Origin: Akkermansiaceae bacterium
Lineage (GTDB): Bacteria > Verrucomicrobiota > Verrucomicrobiia > Verrucomicrobiales > Akkermansiaceae
NCBI GenBank assembly: GCA_019634595.1
Contig: JAHCBC010000002.1
Coordinates: 124,001-188,000 of the forward strand
Length of the DNA stretch: 64,000 nt
Direction of reading: 5' to 3'
Shown piece by piece: positions 26,101-34,599 of the stretch. The position numbers were made by a program, and so were the translations under genes. The first letter of the stretch is position 1. The number at the start of each line of letters is the position of its first letter. A model generated the notes under the pieces. That model saw only the letters and a list, made by a program, of their open reading frames with translations. It made no database searches and was not told where the DNA came from.

Positions 26101-26220
26101 GGAGTAGCGGAGTAGCGGAGTAGCGGAGTAGCGGAGTAGCGGAGTAGCGGAGTAGCGGAGTAGCGGAGTAGCGGAGTAGCGGAGTAGCGGAGTAGCGGAG
26201 TAGCGGAGTAGCGGCATAGC
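26101..26220. repeat. Octamer tandem repeat (GGAGTAGC x14)
   Basis: Fourteen perfect copies of GGAGTAGC (26101-26212) plus one variant GGCATAGC (26213-26220). The unit length of 8 shifts frame, so three units encode an 8-residue peptide repeat in spurious frames. The array abuts the dispersed repeat starting at 26213, whose own first bases (AGTAGCGGCATGGC in the second copy) look like the seed from which the array expanded. Confidence 0.98.
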
Positions 26221-26378
26221 TGCGCCATGACGGTTGGGGAGATCCACCCGATCTCACAGACCCGCATGGAAAAGACGCCATCCATGATAACCGGAATCAC
26301 GGAATGGCACCCATCCGCTCCGCCGTAGTGGCGCAGTCATTACGCTACGTCAGGGTGAGCCGCAGCGATGGCTGCTAA
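26213..26378. repeat. Dispersed palindromic repeat, copy 1
   Basis: About 165 bp starting GGCATAGCTGCGCCATGACGG and ending near GCAGCGATGGCTGCTA. A second, diverged copy in the same orientation is at 26738-26906. Shared words include GCGCCATGACGG, AAGACGCCATC and ACCGGAAT. Each copy is followed by a small lipoprotein gene. Together with the octamer array it fills the 26026-26442 gap, which holds no gene. Confidence 0.8.
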
Positions 26379-26442
26379 AGATCTAACAAAGATTTATCTC
26401 GACGAGTTAGGGGAGATACACCATGTAGATTCCCCATATCTT

Positions 26443-26718
26443 ATGTTGAACCCCCGTATTAAGTATCTCGCCCTCATCTTTCCCTTCCTGCTTACCTCCT
26501 GTCCTTGGACCAGTGAAGAACTGGATGAATACCGGCAGGCAGAAGCGGCCCGCAACAAAGAAAGTGTCGCCAATCAGCAAAAGTCCGCTCCGGCGAACAA
26601 TCCCTTGGACGGACCGTCCGACAGCGGCGGCGCGGGATCAAGCGGTCATCGTTCGCCCGGATCCACCAGCACCTCCAGTGGATCCGGCTCTGTAGGGCCC
26701 ATGGGCGGCGCGGATTGA
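26443..26718 (+). CDS. Small lipoprotein, Ser/Gly-rich
   Basis: The ATG at 26443 (MLNPRIKYLALIFPFLLTSC) gives a lipoprotein signal with lipobox LTSC; an upstream in-frame ATG at 26368 lies inside the repeat and is less likely. The 91-residue product has a charged stretch (EELDEYRQAEAARNKES) and a low-complexity Ser/Gly/Pro tail. NNPLDGPSD resembles DPLDGAPGND of the next small lipoprotein, suggesting common origin. Function is unknown. Confidence 0.6.
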   Translation: MLNPRIKYLALIFPFLLTSCPWTSEELDEYRQAEAARNKESVANQQKSAPANNPLDGPSDSGGAGSSGHRSPGSTSTSSGSGSVGPMGGAD

Positions 26719-26737
26719 CAGATGGCTTCCAGAGTCA

Positions 26738-26906
26738 GTAGCGGCATGGCTGCGCCATGACGGCTGGGGAGATCAACCTCCTCCCCACGGCTCCCTCCGC
26801 ACGGGAAAGACGCCATCAACGGCGAACCGGAATCGTGGCATGCCCCCCCATCCACTCCGCCGCAATGGCTGTGCCATTACGGAGGGGTGCAGCGATGGCC
26901 GCTATA
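26738..26906. repeat. Dispersed palindromic repeat, copy 2
   Basis: Starts GTAGCGGCATGGCTGCGCC and ends GCAGCGATGGCCGCTATA. It aligns with the copy at 26213-26378 along its length. Inside, GCGCCATGACGG faces GCCATTACGG-type words, so each end can fold. A short remnant of the same family is at 59720-59751, and another may be at 63245-63300. Confidence 0.8.
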
Positions 26907-26938
26907 CTTTTCACGGATATGCCCTAGTGTCCTCCCAT

Positions 26939-27133
26939 ATGATCCGTTTCCTGCTTTCCTCCATCGCCTGTGCCATCGCTTTCACCTCCTGCGGTCCGCT
27001 GGATGATGGAGATCCGCTGGACGGAGCTCCCGGCAACGATGGCGCGTCGCTCCACCTCCGCTCCACACCTGAGGAAAGCAGCGTCAACCGCTCCATCGGG
27101 GTCGAAGGTCGCTACGACCGCTACTCCCGTTAG
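26939..27133 (+). CDS. Small lipoprotein
   Basis: A 64-residue frame, MIRFLLSSIACAIAFTSCGP..., with lipobox FTSC after a short hydrophobic signal. The mature part is acidic then basic (LDDGDPLDGAPGND ... EGRYDRYSR). It sits 32 bp after the second dispersed repeat, exactly as the lipoprotein at 26443 follows the first, so the two repeat-gene units look like an old tandem duplication. Function is unknown. Confidence 0.5.
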   Translation: MIRFLLSSIACAIAFTSCGPLDDGDPLDGAPGNDGASLHLRSTPEESSVNRSIGVEGRYDRYSR

Positions 27134-27196
27134 CAGTCGGTTGAGGGATCGCGGCTTCCAGCCGGGCCAGGGTCCACTCTGAAACCGGCCCCATAA

Positions 27197-27304
27197 GCCG
27201 ATCACCGGCAAGGCCTTCCGCGCAGGCTCCCGCGCAACACCGCCGGGACACCGATGCGACGGCAGGCTGTGGGACGGGGCAGCCACGCTTGCCGGAGAAT
27301 CGGC
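27197..27304 (+). promoter_or_regulatory. Structured leader upstream of the urease operon
   Basis: A long-range helix closes this region: GCCGAT (27197-27202) with ATCGGC (27299-27304), a small internal loop, then CGGCAAG (27206-27212) with CTTGCCG (27288-27294). Inside are smaller hairpins such as GGCTG...CAGCC. The element ends 42 bp before the ureJ start. It matches no riboswitch I can name, and GC-rich DNA folds easily, so a regulatory role is only suggested. Confidence 0.4.
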
Positions 27305-27346
27305 CATCATTGGCATGTCCCATGCTCATGGTTGTCAGTCCATTCC

Positions 27347-27973
27347 ATGAATCGCCTGAAATTTTCCCCGTCCCGCAGCCTCGCCGCCGCCAGCGCGGGC
27401 GTGCTGGGATTCCTCCCGGCCATCGCCTCCGCCCACCCCGGCCACTATCACCCACCGGGGGAGGAAGATGAATTCGACGCGTTCACCGCAGGCCTGCTGC
27501 ACCCGGCCACCGGCATGGACCACCTGCTGCTGGCACTGGCCGCCGGGTGGCTGATCTTTTCCTTCCCGAAGGCGAAGGCCGCGCTGCCCTCCGCCTTTCT
27601 CGCCGCGCTGGCCATCGGCGCATGGACCGGCCGCGGCCTGCAGGGCGGTGCCTTTCTGGAGATCGCCCTTTCCTGGACGCTGCTGGCCGCCGGAGCCGCC
27701 ATCCTCATCGGCAGATACCTGAAGGCCGCTCCGCTGGCCGTCGCCCTGTGTATCGCCGGGGCCGTCCATGGCTTCGCCCATGGCGCGGAGACCGCAGCGG
27801 GTGTCCCGTTCCTGCCGTATGCCACCGGCTTCATCCTCGGCACGGGCATGCTGGTCGCCGGGGGTGTCGCCCTCCACGCCGCCACCTCCCGCCTGCGCCA
27901 GCCGCTGGTGCCCCGCATCGCCGGAGCCGCCCTGCTCGCCGCAGGCACCGCATCCCTCATCCACGCGATCTGA
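27347..27973 (+). CDS. ureJ: HupE/UreJ-family membrane protein, probable nickel permease
   Basis: A 208-residue protein with signal-like N-terminus and six to seven helices. Two family signatures are clear: [20 protein letters not shown] then [18 protein letters not shown], and later [13 protein letters not shown]. HupE/UreJ proteins take up nickel for urease or hydrogenase. Its stop overlaps the ureA start (TGATG), making it the first gene of the urease operon. The ATG at 27347 was chosen because it precedes the hydrophobic leader. Confidence 0.88.
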   Translation: MNRLKFSPSRSLAAASAGVLGFLPAIASAHPGHYHPPGEEDEFDAFTAGLLHPATGMDHLLLALAAGWLIFSFPKAKAALPSAFLAALAIGAWTGRGLQGGAFLEIALSWTLLAAGAAILIGRYLKAAPLAVALCIAGAVHGFAHGAETAAGVPFLPYATGFILGTGMLVAGGVALHAATSRLRQPLVPRIAGAALLAAGTASLIHAI

Positions 27974-28275
27974 TGCACCTCTCACCGCGCGAACAGGAGA
28001 AACTGCTGGTCGTCGTCGCCGCGGATCTCGCCCGGCGCAGGCGCGACCGCGGGGTGAAGCTGAACTACCCGGAGGTCATCGCCCTCATCACCGCGGAGAT
28101 CTTCGAAGGCGCGCGCGACGGAAAGTCCGTGGCCGAACTCATGAGCTACGGCACCACCCTGGTGAAGCGCGACGAGGTCATGGAAGGCATCCCCGAAATG
28201 ATCCACGACATCCAGGTGGAGGCCACCTTCCCGGATGGCACCAAGCTCGTCACCGTCCACAACCCCGTCCGATGA
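27973..28275 (+). CDS. ureA: Urease subunit gamma
   Basis: A 100-residue protein of the exact family length: [54 protein letters not shown] and [21 protein letters not shown] end ([19 protein letters not shown]). It is the small structural subunit of the urea amidohydrolase. Its start overlaps the ureJ stop and its stop overlaps the ureB start (ATGA). Confidence 0.97.
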   Translation: MHLSPREQEKLLVVVAADLARRRRDRGVKLNYPEVIALITAEIFEGARDGKSVAELMSYGTTLVKRDEVMEGIPEMIHDIQVEATFPDGTKLVTVHNPVR

Positions 28276-28586
28276 TCCCCGGAGAAATCATCACCCCCGC
28301 AGGCGCGCCCGACCTGGATCTCAACGTCGGCCTCGCCACGAAGACCCTCGCCGTCGCCAACACCGGCGACCGCCCCGTGCAGGTGGGCAGCCATTTCCAT
28401 TTCATGGAGGTGAACAACCAGCTCGCCTTCGACCGGGACGCCGCGCGCGGCTTCCGCCTCAACATCCCCGCCGGGACCGCCGTCCGCTTCGAGCCGGGTG
28501 ACACGCGGGAGGTGCCGCTCGTCGCCTTCGCCGGGCGGAGGATCGTCCACGGCCTCAACAACCTCGTCAACGGACCGCTCGACTGA
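28272..28586 (+). CDS. ureB: Urease subunit beta
   Basis: A 104-residue protein starting [11 protein letters not shown], with the family segments [40 protein letters not shown] and [18 protein letters not shown]. It is a structural subunit that stabilises the UreC active-site flap. ATGA overlap with ureA and 3 bp before ureC. Confidence 0.97.
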   Translation: MIPGEIITPAGAPDLDLNVGLATKTLAVANTGDRPVQVGSHFHFMEVNNQLAFDRDAARGFRLNIPAGTAVRFEPGDTREVPLVAFAGRRIVHGLNNLVNGPLD

Positions 28587-28589
28587 TCC

Positions 28590-30311
28590 ATGAAACAGAC
28601 GCGAAAGAACTACGCCGGCATGTTCGGCCCGACGGTGGGCGACCAAGTGCGGCTGGGCGACACGGAGATTTTCATCGAGGTCGAGCGCGACCTCATCGCG
28701 GAGAACGGCGGCTACGGCAACGAGGTGAAATTCGGCGGCGGGAAGGTCATCCGTGACGGCATGGCGCAGCACCCGCTGGCCACGGATGAAGAGGTGCTCG
28801 ACCTGGTCATCACCAACGCGCTCATCCTCGATGCCGCGCACGGCGTCATCAAGGCGGACATCGGCATCAAGCACGGCCGCATCGCGGGCATCGGCCATGC
28901 GGGGAATCCGCTGCTGCAGGACGGCATCACCATGGTCATCGGCGCGGGCACGGACGTCATCGCCGGGGAAGGCTGCATCATCACCGCGGGCGGCATCGAC
29001 ACGCACATCCACTTCATCTGTCCGCAGCAGATCGAGCATGCCATCGCCAGCGGCGTCACCACCCTCATCGGCGGCGGCACCGGTCCGTCCCACGGCACCT
29101 ACGCCACCACCTGCTCACCCGGCATCTGGAACATCCACCGCATGCTGGAGGCAGCAGACGCTTTCCCGGTCAACATCGGCTTTCTCGGCAAGGGCAACTG
29201 CTCGTCCATGGACCCGCTGCGGGAGCAGGTGAAGGCCGGTGCCATCGGCCTGAAGCTCCATGAGGACTGGGGCACCACCGCCGCCGCCATCGACACCTGC
29301 CTTTCCGTCGCGGATGAACTGGACGTCCAGGTGGCCATCCACACGGACACGCTCAATGAGGCCGGTTTCCTGGAAACCACGCTCGCCGCCTTCGCCGGAC
29401 GCACCATCCACACCTACCACTCGGAGGGAGCGGGCGGCGGCCATGCGCCGGACATCATCCGCGTCTGCGGGGAGTCGAACGTGCTGCCTTCCTCCACCAA
29501 CCCGACGCGTCCGTTCACCGTCAACACCATCGACGAGCACCTGGACATGCTGATGGTCTGCCACCACCTGGACTCCCGCATCCCGGAGGACGTCGCCTTC
29601 GCCGAAAGCCGCATCCGCCCGGAGACCATCGCCGCGGAGGACCTGCTGCACGACCTGGGGGCCATCTCCATGATGTCGTCCGACAGCCAGGCCATGGGCC
29701 GCATCGGCGAGGTCATCACCCGCACCTGGCAGACCGCGCACAAGATGAAGGTCCAGTTCGGCCCGCTGGAGAGCGCCGACCACCCCGCCGCCGACAACTT
29801 CCGCGCGCTGCGCTACGTTTCCAAATACACCATCTGCCCCGCGCTCACCCATGGCATCGCCCATGAGGTCGGCAGCATCGAGGTGGGCAAGCTCGCGGAC
29901 CTCGTCGTCTGGAAGCCCGCGTTCTTCGGCGTGAAGCCGGAGACCATCCTGAAAGGCGGCCTCATCGCGTGGGCGAACATGGGCGACCCGAACGCCTCTA
30001 TCCCCACGCCGCAACCGATGATGTACCGCCCGCAGTTCGGCGCGTTCGGAAAGGCCATCCACTCCACCTCCGTCACCTTCGTCAGCCAGTGCTCGCTGGA
30101 GGACGGCGGCCTCGACCACCTGGGGTTGAAAAAGCGCCTCGTCGCCGTGAAGGGCTGCCGCACCGTCACCAAGGCGGACCTTCCGTTCAACAACGCCCAG
30201 CCCGACATCACCGTCGATCCGGAAACCTACACCGTCACCGCCGACTGCAAGGCACTCCGCTGTGAGCCGCTGGCGGAACTGCCGCTGGCACAGCGGTATT
30301 TCCTGTTCTGA
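28590..30311 (+). CDS. ureC: Urease subunit alpha (catalytic)
   Basis: A 573-residue amidohydrolase that hydrolyses urea to ammonia and carbamate at a dinickel centre. The metal-bridging carbamylated lysine is K222 in GLKLHEDWG; other nickel ligands lie in [13 protein letters not shown] and in [12 protein letters not shown], and the mobile-flap general acid is H325 in [13 protein letters not shown]. Length and order match bacterial UreC throughout, with no deletion. Maturation needs UreD, UreE, UreF and UreG, all encoded downstream. Confidence 0.98.
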   Translation: MKQTRKNYAGMFGPTVGDQVRLGDTEIFIEVERDLIAENGGYGNEVKFGGGKVIRDGMAQHPLATDEEVLDLVITNALILDAAHGVIKADIGIKHGRIAGIGHAGNPLLQDGITMVIGAGTDVIAGEGCIITAGGIDTHIHFICPQQIEHAIASGVTTLIGGGTGPSHGTYATTCSPGIWNIHRMLEAADAFPVNIGFLGKGNCSSMDPLREQVKAGAIGLKLHEDWGTTAAAIDTCLSVADELDVQVAIHTDTLNEAGFLETTLAAFAGRTIHTYHSEGAGGGHAPDIIRVCGESNVLPSSTNPTRPFTVNTIDEHLDMLMVCHHLDSRIPEDVAFAESRIRPETIAAEDLLHDLGAISMMSSDSQAMGRIGEVITRTWQTAHKMKVQFGPLESADHPAADNFRALRYVSKYTICPALTHGIAHEVGSIEVGKLADLVVWKPAFFGVKPETILKGGLIAWANMGDPNASIPTPQPMMYRPQFGAFGKAIHSTSVTFVSQCSLEDGGLDHLGLKKRLVAVKGCRTVTKADLPFNNAQPDITVDPETYTVTADCKALRCEPLAELPLAQRYFLF

Positions 30312-30338
30312 ACCTATCCACCTGGCATATTGGCAAGG

Positions 30339-30443
30339 ATGAGTTCCAAAGACAAAAGCCCATCTCCCGCGAGAGGAGTCACGCCCACCAGCATCGGCGG
30401 CATCCTGCTGCAGGCCATCGCCCGGTGGTTCCGGAGAAAGTGA
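30339..30443 (+). CDS. Possible 34-residue small protein inside the urease operon
   Basis: An open frame from ATG 30339 to TGA 30441-30443 fills most of the 134-bp gap between ureC and ureE. It encodes a basic, short amphipathic peptide (MSSKDKSPSPARGVTP, then SIGGILLQAIARWFRRK). It ends 2 bp before the ureE ATG, so translation could be coupled. No homologue is recognised, and chance occurrence is possible. Confidence 0.35.
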   Translation: MSSKDKSPSPARGVTPTSIGGILLQAIARWFRRK

Positions 30444-30445
30444 CC

Positions 30446-30877
30446 ATGCACCTCATCCACCGCATGCTCGCGGAAGCGTCCGCGCTTCCAGCCACGGCAC
30501 AGGTCACGCTTTCCGCCGAGCGCCGCCAGTTCCTCAAGCGCCGCTGGCGTGGCATCGCGCAGGACGGCACCGAGTTCGGCTTCGACCTGGAGGCGCGCCT
30601 CACCGACGGCTGCGTCATCCACCAGGCGGATGGGAAGGACTACATCGTCCGCCAGCTCCCGGAGGTGGTGTATGAAATCCCCATCACCTCCCCGGAGCAG
30701 GCCGCGCTCGTCGGCTGGAAGTCCGGCAACCTCCACATGCCCGCGCAGATCCTGCCGGACTGCATCCGCATCCTCCATGACGATGCGATGAAGCAACTGC
30801 TCGAACGCGAGGGCTGGCCTTTCACCGAGCCGGAGGTCGTCTTCACCCCCATGAAAGCCATGGCCCATGCACCCTGA
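30446..30877 (+). CDS. ureE: Urease accessory protein, nickel chaperone
   Basis: A 143-residue UreE: N-terminal peptide-binding-like domain with LSAERRQFLKRRWRGIAQDG and a C-terminal metal-binding domain with VVYEIPITSPEQAALVGWKSG then NLHMPAQILPD, whose His is the conserved nickel ligand. The His-rich tail of some UreE proteins is absent; it ends MKAMAHAP. I chose the ATG at 30446 over a GTG at 30425. It overlaps ureF by 11 bp. Confidence 0.9.
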   Translation: MHLIHRMLAEASALPATAQVTLSAERRQFLKRRWRGIAQDGTEFGFDLEARLTDGCVIHQADGKDYIVRQLPEVVYEIPITSPEQAALVGWKSGNLHMPAQILPDCIRILHDDAMKQLLEREGWPFTEPEVVFTPMKAMAHAP

Positions 30878-31532
30878 CCCATGGCTGTGGCTGCTGCAGG
30901 CGAATGACACCGCCTATCCCTCCGGCTCCTACGCCCATTCCTTCGGGCTGGAGGAACTGGTGGAGTGCGGCGTGGTGAAAACCGGAGCCGACTTGGAGAC
31001 GCTCCTCGAAAACCAGGTGCTGCCGAACCTCCTCACCTTCGAGATCCCGCACTTCGTCACCGCCCACGCCGCCGCCGTCGCTGGAGATGTCCCGGCCCTC
31101 CTCGCGCTCGACACCGAACTCGACGCCTGGCGCATCCCCCACGAGCTGCGCGACGCCTCCCGCCGCATCGGCTCCCAGCGGCTGGATCTTCTCCACCAAC
31201 TCGACCCCACGCCGCTCATCGCGGAAATCCGCGCCGCCAGCCCGCGCTGCCACCACCTCGTCGTCACCGCGCTGGAGCTGTCCTCGTTGCCGGTGGAACA
31301 GGCCGCACGCGCCTTCGGTTTCCAAACGGTCGCCAGCCTCACCGCCGCGTCCATGAAGCTCATGCGCATCGGCCAGACCGCCGTGCAGAAGATCTCCCGC
31401 AATACGCTCGCCCGGCTGGGCGAACAGATCGACGCCTCCCTCTCAAAACCCGCCGATGGCTGGTTCAACCCGCTCCTCGAAATCGCCTCACTCCGCCATG
31501 CCCGCGCCAACCACCGACTCTTCATTTCCTGA
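30867..31532 (+). CDS. ureF: Urease accessory protein UreF
   Basis: A 221-residue all-helical protein: [20 protein letters not shown] is the diagnostic N-terminal segment, followed by [11 protein letters not shown] and the C-terminal [20 protein letters not shown]. UreF bridges UreD and UreG in the maturation complex and acts in the cytoplasm. Its 3' end overlaps ureG by 35 bp. Confidence 0.92.
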   Translation: MHPDPWLWLLQANDTAYPSGSYAHSFGLEELVECGVVKTGADLETLLENQVLPNLLTFEIPHFVTAHAAAVAGDVPALLALDTELDAWRIPHELRDASRRIGSQRLDLLHQLDPTPLIAEIRAASPRCHHLVVTALELSSLPVEQAARAFGFQTVASLTAASMKLMRIGQTAVQKISRNTLARLGEQIDASLSKPADGWFNPLLEIASLRHARANHRLFIS

Positions 31533-32142
31533 AACCCCGCGCCGTCCGTTCCGCCTCGGCGTCGGCGGCCCCGTCGGTTCCGGAAAGACCATGTGCGTCC
31601 TCCGCCTCAGCCAATGGTTGAAGGACGAGATCTCCCTCGCCGTCATCACCAATGACATCTACACCCGCGAGGACGCCGAGTTTCTCCTCCGTGCCAACGT
31701 CCTGCCCGCCGACCGCGTCATCGGCGTGGAGACCGGCGGCTGCCCGCACACCGCCATCCGTGACGACACCAGCATGAACATGGCCGCCGTCGTCGATCTG
31801 GAGAACCGCCACCCGGACCTGAAGCTCATCCTCATCGAGAGCGGCGGCGACAATCTCTCCGCCACCTTCTCCCCCGAGCTGGTCGATGCCTACATCTACG
31901 TCATCGACGTCGCCGAAGGTGACAAGATCCCGCGCAAGGGCGGCCCCGCCATCCGCACCAGCGACCTCCTGCTCATCAACAAGACCGAGCTGGCACCCTA
32001 CGTCGGTGCGGACCTCGACATCATGGCCCGCGACGCGAAGATCCAGCGCGGCGACCGGCCCTTCCTCTTCGCCGACCTCAAGTCCGAGAAGGGGAAGGAC
32101 GACCTCATCCACTGGCTGAAGCACGAGTATTTGTTTGTCTAG
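31498..32142 (+). CDS. ureG: Urease accessory GTPase UreG
   Basis: A 214-residue SIMIBI GTPase. P-loop GGPVGSGKT, then [14 protein letters not shown], the metal-binding CPH in [14 protein letters not shown], the Walker B-like [11 protein letters not shown], and the specificity motif [13 protein letters not shown]. It supplies GTP-dependent nickel delivery. The ATG at 31498 lies within ureF. After it, instead of ureD directly, a REP and a RAYT gene follow. Confidence 0.96.
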   Translation: MPAPTTDSSFPETPRRPFRLGVGGPVGSGKTMCVLRLSQWLKDEISLAVITNDIYTREDAEFLLRANVLPADRVIGVETGGCPHTAIRDDTSMNMAAVVDLENRHPDLKLILIESGGDNLSATFSPELVDAYIYVIDVAEGDKIPRKGGPAIRTSDLLLINKTELAPYVGADLDIMARDAKIQRGDRPFLFADLKSEKGKDDLIHWLKHEYLFV

Positions 32143-32151
32143 GCATCACTG

Positions 32152-32172
32152 GGACCGCGGAATTCATTCCGC
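32152..32172 (+). repeat. REP palindrome upstream of RAYT
   Basis: GGACC (32152-32156) followed by the palindrome GCGGAATTCATTCCGC (32157-32172), 9 bp after the ureG stop. It is a perfect 7-bp stem with TC loop. The same sequence returns at the other end of the RAYT gene at 32791-32811. Confidence 0.9.
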
Positions 32173-32204
32173 ATCTTCTCTTCCACCGGCTATCATCTCG
32201 CATC

Positions 32205-32837
32205 ATGTCCCACAAAGGCATCCATGACCGGGGTTATCTGCCCCACTGGGATTTCGATGGTTCCCTCCAGGCGGTCACCTTCCGGCTCGCGGATTCCGTG
32301 CCGGCAAAAGTCATCTGCGGTTGGCGCTGCGAGCTTCAAACCCTGCTGGAGAGTTCTGACAAGCCGACTTCACAGAAAGCGGCCCTCGAACTCCAGCGAC
32401 GGATCGCCAAGTATGAGGACGCTGGCTATGGATCATGCCTCCTCGCCCGCCACGCCCCCATCATCCAGAATCTCCTGATCGCGGATCACTATTCCTCCTA
32501 CAAGCTGATTGAGTGGTGCATCATGCCCAACCATGTCCATGTATTGATCCGGCTTCTTGATGGCCAGCCGTTGGGCAATCTGGTCAAGAAGTGGAAGGCG
32601 TCATCCGCGATCCAGATCAACCGGATCGAGAACCGGACAGGTTCGCTATGGGCACCCGACTACCATGACCGCTTCATCCGCGATTTCGACCACTACTACA
32701 ATGCCATCGCCTACATCCGCAACAACCCGGTGAAAGCCCGCCTCTGTTCTTCACCCACCGACTACCTTTGGAGCGGCATCGGCCAAAATTGGACCGCGGA
32801 ATTCATTCCGCCCCTCAACCGAAGCAATGCGGAATGA
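32205..32837 (+). CDS. REP-associated tyrosine transposase (RAYT)
   Basis: A 210-residue Y1-type HUH nuclease. The HUH motif is H110-V-H112 in IMPNHVHVLI, and the likely nucleophile is Y170 in AYIRNNPVKARL, the usual RAYT C-terminal block; SLWAPDYHDRFIRD is also typical. RAYTs mobilise REP palindromes. REPs flank this gene on both sides, and the last ~15 codons (from WTAEFIPP onwards) are encoded by the downstream REP pair. It sits inside the urease operon between ureG and ureD, in the same direction, and its stop overlaps the ureD start. Confidence 0.92.
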   Translation: MSHKGIHDRGYLPHWDFDGSLQAVTFRLADSVPAKVICGWRCELQTLLESSDKPTSQKAALELQRRIAKYEDAGYGSCLLARHAPIIQNLLIADHYSSYKLIEWCIMPNHVHVLIRLLDGQPLGNLVKKWKASSAIQINRIENRTGSLWAPDYHDRFIRDFDHYYNAIAYIRNNPVKARLCSSPTDYLWSGIGQNWTAEFIPPLNRSNAE

Positions 32838-32849
32838 ATTCCGCGGTCC
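32791..32849. repeat. Inverted REP pair at the RAYT-ureD junction
   Basis: REP 1 at 32791-32811 (GGACC plus GCGGAATTCATTCCGC) and REP 2 at 32829-32849 in inverse orientation (GCGGAATGAATTCCGC plus GGTCC), 17 bp apart: a BIME. REP 1 encodes residues T197-P202 of the RAYT; REP 2 carries the RAYT stop codon and the first five or six codons of ureD. Confidence 0.9.
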
Positions 32850-33676
32850 CAGTCACCAACACCGCCCTCACCGGCCACCTCCAGCTCCGCTGCGAGGCGC
32901 GGGCGGATGGCACGCCCTACATCCCGCAGCAGAGTTTCCGCGCTCCCATCCACCTCAGCAAATCCCACGTGGACGCGGGGTGCGTGGTGCAGACCATCGT
33001 CAACCCGACCGCAGGGTTCTTCGACGGCGACCTGCTTGAATGCGACATCTCTGTCGGCGAAGGCGCGCGGCTGGTCCTCAGCACGCCATCCTCGTCCCGC
33101 GTCTATCCCACCCGCACGGGAAAGGCCGCCCGCAACCTGCAGCGGTTCCATGTGGAGAAAGACGGCTTCCTGGAGTGGATCCCGGAGCCGTTCATCCCCC
33201 ACGCGGGCGCGAGCTATTTCCAGAAAACCGACATCCATCTCCATCCGGATGCCTCGCTGTTGCTGTTCGACTGGATCGCCCCCGGGCGGGTGGCGATGGG
33301 CGAGATCTTCGCCTACCGCAACCTTCGGTGGGAGCTGGACCTGCATGTGGACGACGTCCTCATTTCCCGCGAGCGATACGACCTCGATCCCGCCACACAG
33401 AGCTTGGAAGCACTGAAGGCGAAGTTCCCCGCCGCCCACTACCTGTCCGTCTACGCCGCCGGGGATTTCTCGAAAAACTGGCCCGCCGCCGAACTCGACG
33501 CATTGGGCGGAGATGACACCTACCTCGGCCACGGTCCGTTGCCGGGAAATCTCCACGTCATCCGCGCACTCTGCCGTGACAGCCTCGCGGCGCGCCGCCT
33601 GCTGGAGAACATGCGTGGCATCCTCTACGCCGCCTCCGGCCATGACGCGCCTAAGCTCGGGCGGATCTTCCTCTGA
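32834..33676 (+). CDS. ureD: Urease accessory protein UreD (UreH)
   Basis: A 280-residue UreD: GHLQLRCEARADGTPYIPQQ, KSHVDAGCVVQTIVNPTAG, FFDGDLLECDISVGEGA, STPSSSRVYPTRTGKA, WIPEPFIPHAGASYFQ and DWIAPGRVAMGE are all family segments. The best start, ATG at 32834, lies in the REP palindrome, so residues 1-6 (MNSAVP) are REP-derived. UreD is the scaffold that binds apo-urease first during activation. It is placed last in this operon and convergent, 3 bp from the next gene. Confidence 0.93.
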   Translation: MNSAVPVTNTALTGHLQLRCEARADGTPYIPQQSFRAPIHLSKSHVDAGCVVQTIVNPTAGFFDGDLLECDISVGEGARLVLSTPSSSRVYPTRTGKAARNLQRFHVEKDGFLEWIPEPFIPHAGASYFQKTDIHLHPDASLLLFDWIAPGRVAMGEIFAYRNLRWELDLHVDDVLISRERYDLDPATQSLEALKAKFPAAHYLSVYAAGDFSKNWPAAELDALGGDDTYLGHGPLPGNLHVIRALCRDSLAARRLLENMRGILYAASGHDAPKLGRIFL

Positions 33677-33679
33677 CGG

Positions 33680-34519
33680 CTACTCCGCCAACTTCGTCCG
33701 CACCTTCTCCAGCCCGTCGAGATTCCCTTTCAGGATCACCTCCGCGTCCTGGTCGAGATGGCACAACACACCGACCGGACCTTTCCAGCCGCTGGCCAGC
33801 ACCGCATCGATCATCGCCTGCTCCCGGTCCCCGTCGCCGATGGGCAGGATCTTTTTCCCGACCTTGTCACCATCCTTGACCATCCCGTTCAGGTTCAGCG
33901 CCAGCAGGTGCGGCTTCATCGCCGCGAACAATTCCGGGAACCGCTCCATGTGGCCGTGGGCATGGTGGAAATTATAAACGATGCCCACGTTCTCCATCCC
34001 CAGCTCCTTGATGATGGCGAGCTGGTTCTCCGGCTCGCCGAACCAGCCACCGTGGTTGTAGAGCGCCACCTTGCAGCCCAGCCGCTTTCCTTCCTCCGCG
34101 ATCGGGCGGATCTGTTCCGCCGCCGCCTTCACCTTCGCCTTCTGGCCGTCCACCTTCGGCTCATCGATCAGCACCCAGAGCTGCGGGTGGATCTGGTGGC
34201 GGGCGATGACTTCGAAAATGCGCTTGTTCGTCTCATCCGTTCCGCGGGACATCCACCACGCGCTGATCTCTATGCCATGGGCCTTCATCGCCTCCACCTC
34301 CGCATCGAAGGTGGGCAGGTGTTCCACCCTCCAATCGTAGGCCAGCTTCGTGATGCCCAGCCGCTCCAGCATCTCCGCCCGCTCCACCGGCCCGCGCTTC
34401 TTTGAGTCGAAAGGGACGATGCACCACGCCGCGAGGTTCTCCTTTGCGAGCAGGGAAAGATCCCGCGCGGACGCGGCGAGCGACGAACACAGCAGAAAGA
34501 CAGCGAGCAGGATTCTCAT
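33680..34519 (-). CDS. Secreted sugar phosphate isomerase/epimerase-like TIM-barrel protein
   Basis: A 279-residue protein with a signal peptide (MRILLAVFLLCSSLAASA) and the xylose isomerase-like TIM-barrel pattern: LERLGITKLAYDWRVEHLP, MKAHGIEISAWWMSRG, LWVLIDEPKVDG, VALYNHGGWFGEPENQ, VGIVYNFHHAHGHMERFPEL and GPVGVLCHLDQD. His, Glu and Asp at the strand ends are consistent with a divalent metal site. Many secreted homologues occur in planctomycetes and verrucomicrobia, usually without known substrate. It converges with ureD. Confidence 0.82.
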   Translation of the reverse strand: MRILLAVFLLCSSLAASARDLSLLAKENLAAWCIVPFDSKKRGPVERAEMLERLGITKLAYDWRVEHLPTFDAEVEAMKAHGIEISAWWMSRGTDETNKRIFEVIARHQIHPQLWVLIDEPKVDGQKAKVKAAAEQIRPIAEEGKRLGCKVALYNHGGWFGEPENQLAIIKELGMENVGIVYNFHHAHGHMERFPELFAAMKPHLLALNLNGMVKDGDKVGKKILPIGDGDREQAMIDAVLASGWKGPVGVLCHLDQDAEVILKGNLDGLEKVRTKLAE

Positions 34520-34599
34520 GGGATTGGCACCATGCCATCCGTTCTTCCCCGCATCGACAAGCGATCTTTCGGCGCCCCCTACGGGGTTTCCTCCCCACG

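Noticed and set aside
26060..26300. Minus-strand frames encoding an ATPLLRYS octapeptide repeat
   Set aside because: Simple translation of the octamer array; open in several frames because the unit contains no stop, with no start context or conserved neighbour.
27140..27312. Cobalamin riboswitch in the urease leader
   Set aside because: CCCGCGCAAC and GCCACG look faintly like cobalamin boxes, but the required order and spacing of conserved elements are not met.
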